DNA of 64,000 nt from assembly GCF_035984415.1 (NCBI RefSeq), contig NZ_CP130720.1, positions 62,001 through 126,000 of the forward strand, given 5' to 3'. Positions 16,872-23,962 of this stretch are shown here, piece by piece; within the stretch, counting starts at the first letter, position 1; every line of letters starts with the position of its first letter. A program made the position numbers and the translations under genes. The notes below the pieces were generated by a model. The model was given only the letters and a program-made list of their open reading frames with translations. It was not told the DNA's origin and did not search any database. The stretch comes from Streptomyces sp. NBC_01296. Lineage in GTDB: Bacteria; Actinomycetota; Actinomycetes; Streptomycetales; Streptomycetaceae.

Positions 16872-17500
16872 GCCGTACCCAGCAGACCTTCAAGGCCGTG
16901 ATCTTCGACTTCGGCGGCGTCCTGACCAACCCCATGGACGACACTGCCGTCGCGTTCGCCCAAGAGATAGGCCTGTCGACGTTCGCATACCGCGACACCG
17001 TCGCCTTCGACCCCGCTGGCCGCGCGCTCTACGCCCAGCTGGAACGTGGAGACATCAGCCAGACAGAGTGGAACCAGGGGATCGCCGGCATCCTGGGCAT
17101 CGATGCCAACAACCTGATGGGCCGGGCCCTGGCCACACTGGCCCCTGAAAAGCTCGTGGTGAACGCCGCACAGTCAATCCGCGCCGCCGGTCTCAAGACA
17201 GCCATCCTGTCCAACAGCATGGGCCTGGAACCCTTCAACCCGTACACGCCGTGGGACCTGGAAGCCAACCATGACGTGATCGTCTTTTCCGAGCAGCACC
17301 GGATCCGCAAGCCGGATGCCGCGATCTACCAGCTCACCCTCGACAAGCTGGGCCTGCCCGGCTCGGCCTGCATCTTCGTCGACGACAACCCGAGCAACCT
17401 CATCCCCGCCCAGCACCTCGGCATGGCCACGGTCCACGCCACCACCCCCGTGGAGACCGTCGCCAAGCTCCAGCAACTCCTGGGGATCCCGCTCGACTGA
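16868..17500 (+). CDS. HAD family hydrolase (probable phosphatase)
   Basis: A 210-residue haloacid-dehalogenase-like protein. Motif I is VIFDFGGVLT (nucleophile Asp; Gly at the +2 position, as in the DFGG subgroup), motif II is AILSNS, and motif III/IV are RKPDAAIY and IFVDDNPSN. The family mostly dephosphorylates sugar phosphates or nucleotides, and some members are dehalogenases. It is the last gene of the operon, overlapping the oxidoreductase by four bases and followed after about 26 bp by a strong palindrome. Confidence 0.9.
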   Translation: MSRTQQTFKAVIFDFGGVLTNPMDDTAVAFAQEIGLSTFAYRDTVAFDPAGRALYAQLERGDISQTEWNQGIAGILGIDANNLMGRALATLAPEKLVVNAAQSIRAAGLKTAILSNSMGLEPFNPYTPWDLEANHDVIVFSEQHRIRKPDAAIYQLTLDKLGLPGSACIFVDDNPSNLIPAQHLGMATVHATTPVETVAKLQQLLGIPLD

Positions 17501-17526
17501 GCCGGCACACCTGACGGCTCCAGAAG

Positions 17527-17564
17527 GCCCGGGGTGCGACGGCTCGAGCCGTCGCACCCCGGGC
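17527..17564. terminator. 38-bp perfect palindrome after the operon
   Basis: A perfect inverted repeat centred at 17545/17546; the left half begins GCCCGGGGTGCGACGGCTC and the right half is its exact complement. As RNA it forms a very stable stem. There is no U tract, which is usual for Streptomyces terminators. Its place just after the HAD gene and before the separately started S66 gene supports termination of the 14-gene operon. Confidence 0.75.
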
Positions 17565-17812
17565 TCGCCGCCGTCCTTCCCCGGCCGAACCTGCAGCCCG
17601 AACCTGACGCACGCACCCCCACCACCGCCCTCAACGCCCATGTCCCGACGCCGGTAGTCGCAGCCCCAATTCCCCAAGCTCCAGTACCGGTGCTCCGCGC
17701 GTGCACCGGCTCCAGCAGCCCGCTGCGGAAACGAACTTCCTTGGCCGTCGCAGCGGTGCACCAAGGCGTTCAGGCCCGCTCGTCCAGGCACCAAGCGAAT
17801 GGAGCACCCACC

Positions 17813-18754
17813 ATGAGTACGACACCCCGCCTCGCGGCGCCCGTGTCCCAGGGTGACCGGATCGGCATCGTCACCGTCTCCGCCCCGGAGCCCGCCGCCC
17901 TTCCGGACGACTTCTCCCGCGGCGTCCAGGCGCTTACCGGGCTCGGTTTCGAAGTCGTCGTGGGCGCCCACGCCACCGGCCGGTCCGGATACCGCGCCGG
18001 CACCACCGACGAGCTCCTGGACGACTTCCACCAGATGATCGCCGACCCATCGATCGCCGCCGTGGTCTGCGCGGGCGGCGGAAGGAACTCCAACCGTCTC
18101 CTGTCCGGACTCGACCTCCCCTTGATTGCCGCCAACCCGAAGCTGATCGTCGGCGTGAGAGATCCCAGCCTCCTCCTCAACGCGATCACCTCGCGAACCG
18201 GCCTCGTCACCCTCCACGGGCCCTCGGTGATGTGGGACTTCGGGGACCCGGAGTCGCCATGCGAGACGGCCGAGCACTTCGCCGAGATGCTCGCCGGCCA
18301 GAGTGCCGCCGCCCGGATCGACGCACCCCTGACCTGGACCCGACCGGGCTCCGCCGAAGGCCACTTGATCGCGGGGTGTCTTTCGTCGCTGCGTTGCCTG
18401 CTTGGCAGGCCATGGGAGCCGCGCTGGGACGGAGCGATCCTGGCGGTCGAGGACGCCTTCAAGCCGACGGACGTCCTTGATCAGGCCTTCACCCACCTGC
18501 GGGACGTGGGGGTCCTCGACAAGATCGCGGGCCTGATCGTCGGGGAGAGCGTCGGCTGCGAGGCGACCGCGGGCATCACGGTCACCGCCATGGTCGACGA
18601 GCTGTGCCGCGAGTACGCCTGGCCCTTCGCCCACGGCCTGCCGTACGGGCACACCCCGCGCAAGTACACCCTCCCCATCGGCGCCACCCTGCGCGTGGAC
18701 TCAGCCGCCGAGCACCCGCTCACCTTCGTCTCACCCTGGGTATCCGCAGCATGA
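17813..18754 (+). CDS. S66 peptidase (MccF/LD-carboxypeptidase-like) with substituted nucleophile
   Basis: A 313-residue S66-family protein. VVCAGGGRNSNRLLSGLD, NPKLIVG, TGLVTLHGPSVMWD, LAVEDAF (Glu) and LPYGHTPRKYTLPIGA (His) match LdcA/MccF enzymes, which cleave muramyl peptides or inactivate peptidyl-nucleotide antibiotics. The catalytic Ser expected in G-[YF]-S-D is Arg 116 (AGA, 18158-18160), so hydrolysis should be lost or altered. AGA is a rare Streptomyces codon and one base from the Ser codon AGC. It starts at ATG 17813 with GGAG ahead, after the operon terminator. Self-immunity for the operon product is an attractive but unproven role. Confidence 0.88.
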   Translation: MSTTPRLAAPVSQGDRIGIVTVSAPEPAALPDDFSRGVQALTGLGFEVVVGAHATGRSGYRAGTTDELLDDFHQMIADPSIAAVVCAGGGRNSNRLLSGLDLPLIAANPKLIVGVRDPSLLLNAITSRTGLVTLHGPSVMWDFGDPESPCETAEHFAEMLAGQSAAARIDAPLTWTRPGSAEGHLIAGCLSSLRCLLGRPWEPRWDGAILAVEDAFKPTDVLDQAFTHLRDVGVLDKIAGLIVGESVGCEATAGITVTAMVDELCREYAWPFAHGLPYGHTPRKYTLPIGATLRVDSAAEHPLTFVSPWVSAA

Positions 18755-19223
18755 AGCACCTGGCCAAAGCCCTGCAGCTTCAGCCCCTAGGGTGCCGGCG
18801 GCTAGCAAGGTCCGCAGGGTGTAGGTTCTCAATCTCCGCGTCATACGTCGAGCCTGTGAGCTGCGTGTTCTTCCTGTGTCTCACGCCATGTCATTCCCTG
18901 GCTGTCTCAGATCCGTGTCATTTCCTCGGCCCGCCAGTCAGGACGCAAGGGCGCGGTAGACGTCGTCGCAGTACAGCCGGCGTGCCAGGACATCCCTCGG
19001 CAGCCGGGCCCAGCAGGAGGTGCAGAAGCGAATCCGCGGCCATGCCTCCAGAGTCCCGCTCGCCCAAGATCCTCGCGATCCCCAGGGCGTCCCCGATACG
19101 GGCGCACAGCAGGAGCGAGACCGGACTCACCGCGCGTCCCCCGTCCGACCCGGGAGCGACTGGCCCTGTGAGATCCCTCCGCAGCATGACGGGCCGTTCT
19201 GCCGCGCAGGGAGTAGGCTCGAT
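18755..19223. other. 469-bp non-coding stretch
   Basis: No frame here has Streptomyces-like codon bias joined to a recognisable start or family. The first 150 bases are AT-richer than the surroundings. Nothing else could be identified. Confidence 0.5.
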
Positions 19224-19244
19224 ACCCAATAGATTTTGTTGGGT
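19224..19244. promoter_or_regulatory. inverted repeat upstream of the Xre-RES genes
   Basis: ACCCAA (19224-19229) and TTGGGT (19239-19244) form a perfect 6-bp inverted repeat with a 9-bp AT-rich spacer. It lies 11 bp before the antitoxin start and overlaps the ribosome-binding region, as expected of an operator for an autoregulating Xre antitoxin. Confidence 0.5.
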
Positions 19245-19255
19245 AAGGAGTCGTG

Positions 19256-19804
19256 ATGGCGAAGCCAACGGATGCCTTCATCACGCTCCCGGGCGGTCAG
19301 CGCATCGAGGTGTCGGTCGGAGACGCTGGCGACGTCAGGTTGCCCAAGAACTACGCCGTGGTGGACGCTACGCGCGTTCGGGCACTGGAGCGCCCCTCCC
19401 GGCTTCGGTCGGTCGCAGGTCGTGCCACAGTCCCCGCAAAGAGCATCGCGCTTAGGTACAAGCCGGCCGCCAGTGCATACCAGCCCAAACAGGCGTTGGA
19501 GCGCGTTCTCGGCGTACTGGGTAATAACGGGGCGGCGGCGTTGCTCGGCGTTTCATCTTCTCAGCCGACTAGGTGGAAATCTGGTCGAGAGCGAATGAGT
19601 CCGGCCAGCGTTAGCGCCGTCGTTAATCTGGACGCGTTTTTGTCTCTTCTCTTCACTGTTTTCACGCCAGAACAAGCCGAACTCTGGCTTAGCGGTCAAG
19701 AGCCGTTGCTCGGTGGCGCGCGTCCGGCCGATGTCTTTCGCTCGAAAGGGCTAGCAGCTCTCGCGCCGATACTGCAGGCGATTGAACAAGGTGCCTATGC
19801 TTGA
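19256..19804 (+). CDS. Xre/MbcA/ParS-type antitoxin (DUF2384)
   Basis: A 182-residue antitoxin of a type II system. The first 70 residues are unassigned. Residues about 80-130 form an Xre-like helix-turn-helix (AALLGVSSSQPTRWKSGRE). The C-terminus has LWLSGQEPLLGGARPADVF followed by AIEQGAYA, the DUF2384 toxin-binding region. AAGGAG precedes ATG 19256 (a GTG lies just before). Codon use is less GC-rich than in the neighbours, suggesting horizontal gain. Its stop overlaps the toxin start. Confidence 0.87.
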   Translation: MAKPTDAFITLPGGQRIEVSVGDAGDVRLPKNYAVVDATRVRALERPSRLRSVAGRATVPAKSIALRYKPAASAYQPKQALERVLGVLGNNGAAALLGVSSSQPTRWKSGRERMSPASVSAVVNLDAFLSLLFTVFTPEQAELWLSGQEPLLGGARPADVFRSKGLAALAPILQAIEQGAYA

Positions 19805-20373
19805 GCATGCCCCAGTACTATCGCGTCTGCGTGTATGACGCTTCCGCTCGGCCAGGACAGAATGGGCATCCACTCTACCGGTGGCCAGCGCAGGGTTATG
19901 GTCGTATTGACGATCCAGTGGGTGAGTACTTGGTTTTGTATCTCGCCGATACACCTCAAGGTGCGGTCGCGGAGACGCTGGGTCGTTACCAAAGTTGGGC
20001 ACGTGCAGTGCTTGCCCCGCCCCCCAAGGCGCCACCTGGAAGTGTGCTGGCCCTTGCGACGTACGCGGGTGACCCCGCTGTATGTGACCTTGACGACGGG
20101 CCTCGACTTGTGGAATTGGGGCTGCGGCCATCAAATGTGATCACGCGAGATCGCGCCGTGACCCAGTCGTGGGCCCGTGCCCTGTTTGAGCGTCCCGACG
20201 GAAAAGGCGGCAGGGAATTCTCAGGCGCTTCATGGTGGTCTTATTACAAACCTGAGTGGTCCTCTATCGGCCTTTGGGATCTGAATTTGTCGGTGGAAGA
20301 CATTGAGCCGCTCGAATTGAAACATCCCTCTGTGGTGGAGGCGGCAGATGAATTGAATAAGCTCATCAGCTGA
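19801..20373 (+). CDS. RES-domain toxin
   Basis: A 190-residue RES-domain protein. YYRVCVYD and LYRWPAQGYGRIDDP contain the Arg and aromatic residues of the RES fold; EYLVLYLADTPQGAVAE carries the conserved Tyr and Glu; FSGASWWSYYKPEWSSIGLW is the later RES region. RES toxins degrade or ADP-ribosylate NAD-linked targets and stop growth. The gene starts at TTG 19801, overlapping the antitoxin stop, or at ATG 19807. With the Xre gene it forms a complete toxin-antitoxin pair of lower GC than the window average. Confidence 0.88.
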   Translation: MSMPQYYRVCVYDASARPGQNGHPLYRWPAQGYGRIDDPVGEYLVLYLADTPQGAVAETLGRYQSWARAVLAPPPKAPPGSVLALATYAGDPAVCDLDDGPRLVELGLRPSNVITRDRAVTQSWARALFERPDGKGGREFSGASWWSYYKPEWSSIGLWDLNLSVEDIEPLELKHPSVVEAADELNKLIS

Positions 20374-20487
20374 TGCGTTGTTGGATCTCGCGGCACAGCC
20401 ACGGCGCCAGCACACTGTTCGCGAGGCCCGCACCGCAGTCGCATCACTCAAATGGGTGAGCGCCCTCACCAGCCAGTCTCAGGATCG

Positions 20488-20512
20488 TGTCCTATCTGCC
20501 AGCGATAGGACA
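20488..20512. terminator. 9-bp inverted repeat between convergent genes
   Basis: TGTCCTATC (20488-20496) and GATAGGACA (20504-20512) are exact complements separated by 7 bases. It lies between the toxin gene and the convergent GFA gene, so a bidirectional terminator is likely; a protein-binding site is also possible. Confidence 0.55.
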
Positions 20513-20565
20513 TCGATCGTGGGATTAGGACACGGGATTTGGGACCCTACACAGGGGGTCTGGGG

Positions 20566-21000
20566 TTAGCCGACGGTGCTGTGCTGCGTGTCCTCGACTT
20601 GGCCCAGCCAGGGCACCGCCTCGCCGCGGCAGGACTGGTTGACGGGAGTGAGACCCTCGCCGTCGGGCTCGTCGAGCGCCGGAATGGTGACGCCCATCCA
20701 GGCGTCTCCGTAGTCGTACGCCGCGATATGGGTGCCGCACGTGCCGCAGAATCCCCGCCGGGTCTTACCCGGGTACGTGTCGTACCAGGTCGGCTCGCCT
20801 CCCTCCCCGGTCCACTCGAATCCGTCGAGGGGGAACGCCACCCACGACATCATCGGCGCCCCGCCGCGCTTCTTGCAGTCCCGACAGCTACAGGTGTGGG
20901 GGTAGTCCGGGTCCCCCTTCGCTTCGAACCGGATCCGACCGCAGTCCGGGTGGCACCCACCGGAACGGGTCGCGCCGGTTGTGTCGGAGGTGGCGTTCAA
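20566..21000 (-). CDS. GFA/CENP-V family zinc protein
   Basis: A 144-residue glutathione-dependent-formaldehyde-activating (GFA)-like protein. Zinc-binding groups are GGCHPDCGRIRF, HTCSCRDCKKRGG and GFCGTCGTHIAAYD. In most relatives the first group is GGCHCG; here two residues separate the cysteines further, which may alter the first zinc site. The start looks like TTG 21000; an ATG with GGGGAG ahead at about 21013 lies in another frame, so the 5' end may have shifted. Function in the family is poorly defined. It converges on the toxin-antitoxin genes. Confidence 0.8.
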   Translation of the reverse strand: MNATSDTTGATRSGGCHPDCGRIRFEAKGDPDYPHTCSCRDCKKRGGAPMMSWVAFPLDGFEWTGEGGEPTWYDTYPGKTRRGFCGTCGTHIAAYDYGDAWMGVTIPALDEPDGEGLTPVNQSCRGEAVPWLGQVEDTQHSTVG

Positions 21001-21760
21001 GTTCGTTCATCTCCCCTGTATGGCAATCGAGTTCAGTGCGAGAGCTTGCCATCCGGGTGTGGCCGGCAGTGGTCCGCGCCGCCTCCCGTCGAAGGGGAAC
21101 ATACATCCGGCACTCGACACGGCGTTGAAGGCAGCAAGCGGTTTTCGGTGACCTGCCCCTGCAGCGGCCACTTCCGGCCAACCTCGCACGGCCGTCGTCC
21201 CGGGAAGCCCGGCGGCAGCCGGAAACGATCACGGGTGGCGCCTGGGAGGCGGGCTCGCCGAGGTAGGCCAGAACCCGCTGCTCCGACTCGGCGCCTGCCC
21301 TCTACTGGCTCCTCCAGTTCCAGCACCTCCCAACCCGCCTCAGCCCGTCACGCAGACGGGCCTCCTCGCCGTGCGCGGGAATCTGGCTGAACTGGGTTTT
21401 CCACACGTCGAGTTGAAGGAGGGGTCACCGTGCCGAGCAGTAGCCCGGGCGCCAAGGTCCGGGTACAGCGACCGCGGCGACGCCGATCAAGCGCCGCCGG
21501 GGCACGCGCCAGGCCAAGCCGTGGCACCACCTCCGGCACGCGGACCCCCTGGTCGATGTCCGAGGATCGCGCAAGCCCCTGATCGGGTGCCGCGCCGCGA
21601 CGGCCACTCGAACGCGTGAGTTCAAAAGCCACCAGGTAGGCCGCTACTGCCCAACGTGCAAGATCCGCATTCACGTTCGAGATATTCGCCCGTCCGGGGC
21701 CGTTACGGCCGCGGAACCGGAGCGTTCTTAGAGCACCAGTGCCAACCTGCCGCCCAGATG
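21001..21760. other. about 760 bp without a confident gene
   Basis: GC-rich, with several long antisense frames but no recognisable protein or convincing start. It probably holds the upstream region of the ABC exporter unit and possibly decayed sequence. Confidence 0.4.
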
Positions 21761-21916
21761 GAGGACATCGTGAACGCCGAGCCCGCCCCCGTCCATCGGT
21801 CCCTCGAATTCGAACAGTGGCGGCGGTCCCCGCTCGCCGTCCGGTTCCGGGGACCCCGTCAATCCGGCGTCTGCGTGCGCGGCGCGGCACGACGGGATGC
21901 GAGGTGGTCGGCGTGA
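21761..21916 (+). CDS. possible small protein coupled to the ABC exporter
   Basis: A candidate 51-residue ORF beginning ATG 21761 (MEDIVNAEPAPVHRSLEFEQ) whose TGA overlaps the GTG of the exporter. The acidic start and basic, single-Cys C-terminal part would suit a precursor peptide next to an exporter, but no RiPP family signature was recognised and it may be spurious. Coupling is the only support. Confidence 0.3.
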   Translation, partial: EDIVNAEPAPVHRSLEFEQWRRSPLAVRFRGPRQSGVCVRGAARRDARWSA

Positions 21917-23913
21917 GCGGGATCGGCGATACAGCGGCCGGGAATGTACCCGGCCCGCGTGCCACCGAGCTGCCGCTCCCTCCGGCGGCAATGCCGGCCG
22001 GGCCGGAGGACGGGGACATGACCGAGGGCCTGGAGGAGGCGTACTGGTCGGTTCATGACGGCGCCGCCGCGAGCGCCACCGTGTACCAGGTCCTGGCTCG
22101 GCTGCCCAAGATCACCGCCGTCATCGGCCGGCTCGCCTGGCAAGCGGACCGCCGCTCCACCCTCGCGGCCATCGTCTGCCAGCTGGCCTCGGCGGCCATG
22201 GCCGCCTTCGGGCTGATCGCTTCGGTCAAAGTCCTCCAGCACCTCTTCGCGGAGGGCCCCACGCCCGACCGTGTGCGTGCTGCGATCCCCCAGATCCTGA
22301 TCGTGGCGGGCTTCCTCGCGGCGCGGGCCCTGCTGGAGGCTGCGGTCGCGGTGGCCCAGGCCCGCGTCACACCCAAGATCCGCACCGCCCTCGAATGCGA
22401 GTTCCTCCACCTCACCGCGCACGTGCGCCTCGAGGCAGTCGAGGATCCCGACTGGCACGACGAGGTCCACCGTGCCAACGACCGTGGGCTCTTCTACGCG
22501 AGGATGATCGTCGGACAGGTCGTCTCCCTCGCCTCCGCGACCCTCGGGCTGATCGGTACGGCCGGCGTGCTCGGTGTCCTGCACCCAGCTCTTTTACCTC
22601 TCCTGCTGCTGTCGGTCCTGCCGGTGGGCGCGGCCGCCGTGCGCAGCGCACGGGCCCGGTTCAAGTCCTTCAAGCGGTGGAACGCGCTGCAGCGCCGAGT
22701 CCGGGTGTTCTCCTGGCTGCTGCTCGACGTGGACGCGGCCGCCGAACTGCGCTCCGACACGGCCCAGGGAGCGCTACTAGACGAGCACCGCCGCCTGACC
22801 ACCAGAATCGCCGAGGAGGACACCCGCCTCGGCGTGAGCTCCGCCGTGCTCAACCTCACCGGCCGGACCGTTGGTGGGATCGGCACCGGCATCACGTACG
22901 CGGCGCTGGCCGGCATGCTGATCGCCGGCTGGCTGCCGCTGGCGGCGGGGGCCGGGGCCGTCCTGGCGATCCAGGCGGGCCGCGCCTCCCTGACCCAGCT
23001 CATCGAGGTGGGACACCTCGTGTACGAGCACGCCCTGTGGGTCGATGATCTCCTCGCGGTCCAGGAGCGGAGCCGCCGCCTCCTGCCGCGGACATCCAAG
23101 GTGCGTGCTCCGGACAAGGTGAAGGAAATCGTCGTCCAGGACGTCCACTTCAGCTACCCCGGCAAGGACACCCCGGCCCTGAACGGCGTCTCCTTCACCC
23201 TGCGCGCCGGGGAGACCGTGGCATTCGTCGGTTTCAACGGGTCCGGGAAATCAACAATGTCGAAGGTCCTGGCAGGCCTATACGAGGCTCAGCAAGGAAG
23301 CGTGAGCTGGGACGGCGTCGACGTTCGGGACATGGACACCCAGTCCCTGCACGAGCGGGTTGCCTGTGTCCTGCAGGACCCGGTCCGCTACCCCTTCAGC
23401 GCTCTGTCGAACATCACCGTCGGCGCCGGCAGCCTGACCGAGGCATATCCGGAGCGGGTCATGGCCGCCGCTCGGGCTTCCGGAGCCGACAAGGTGATCG
23501 CCGCGCTCCCCGGCCAGTGGCAGGCGACGCTGTCCAAGCGGTTCAAGAAGGGACGCCAGCTCTCCGGCGGAGAGTGGGCGAAGATCGCCGTGGCCCGCGG
23601 CCTCTACCAGCTTGCGGTTCTGCTTCTCCTGGATGAGCCGACCGCGAGCATGGACCCGCCGTCCGAGCACGCCGTGTACGAGGCCGTGCTGCGAGGCCGA
23701 CTGCGACCGGACCAGATCACGGTGCTCATCTCCCACCGGCTCGCGAGCGTCGTCGACTGCGACCGAATCCTGGTCTTCGACAGCGGCCGCATCGTCGAGT
23801 CCGGATCTCACCAGGAACTCATGGCCCTGGGCGGGGATTACGCCTCGATGTTCACCCTTCAAGCCAGCGGCTACCACCCCGGCACGCCCACCACCGAGGA
23901 CGCAGCCCGGTGA
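21913..23913 (+). CDS. ABC exporter, fused membrane and ATPase domains
   Basis: A 666-residue half-transporter. Hydrophobic helices between residues about 70 and 380 form the membrane domain. The ATPase domain follows with Walker A GFNGSGKS, Q-loop VLQDP, signature LSGGEW, Walker B LLLLDEPTASMD and the H-loop ISHRL. The order TMD-NBD and the Walker motifs indicate an exporter of the lipid/peptide/drug type acting as a homodimer. GTG 21913 is used; about 60 residues precede the first helix. It may export a product of this region. Confidence 0.92.
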   Translation: MSGIGDTAAGNVPGPRATELPLPPAAMPAGPEDGDMTEGLEEAYWSVHDGAAASATVYQVLARLPKITAVIGRLAWQADRRSTLAAIVCQLASAAMAAFGLIASVKVLQHLFAEGPTPDRVRAAIPQILIVAGFLAARALLEAAVAVAQARVTPKIRTALECEFLHLTAHVRLEAVEDPDWHDEVHRANDRGLFYARMIVGQVVSLASATLGLIGTAGVLGVLHPALLPLLLLSVLPVGAAAVRSARARFKSFKRWNALQRRVRVFSWLLLDVDAAAELRSDTAQGALLDEHRRLTTRIAEEDTRLGVSSAVLNLTGRTVGGIGTGITYAALAGMLIAGWLPLAAGAGAVLAIQAGRASLTQLIEVGHLVYEHALWVDDLLAVQERSRRLLPRTSKVRAPDKVKEIVVQDVHFSYPGKDTPALNGVSFTLRAGETVAFVGFNGSGKSTMSKVLAGLYEAQQGSVSWDGVDVRDMDTQSLHERVACVLQDPVRYPFSALSNITVGAGSLTEAYPERVMAAARASGADKVIAALPGQWQATLSKRFKKGRQLSGGEWAKIAVARGLYQLAVLLLLDEPTASMDPPSEHAVYEAVLRGRLRPDQITVLISHRLASVVDCDRILVFDSGRIVESGSHQELMALGGDYASMFTLQASGYHPGTPTTEDAAR

Positions 23914-23962
23914 CCCCCTCCCGCATCGCCACCACTAGAGAGACGCGGTGCCCCGCGGACGC

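Noticed and set aside
18918-19268. Minus-strand gene before the toxin-antitoxin pair
   Set aside because: An open frame exists, but there is no recognisable protein and it would overlap the antitoxin control region.
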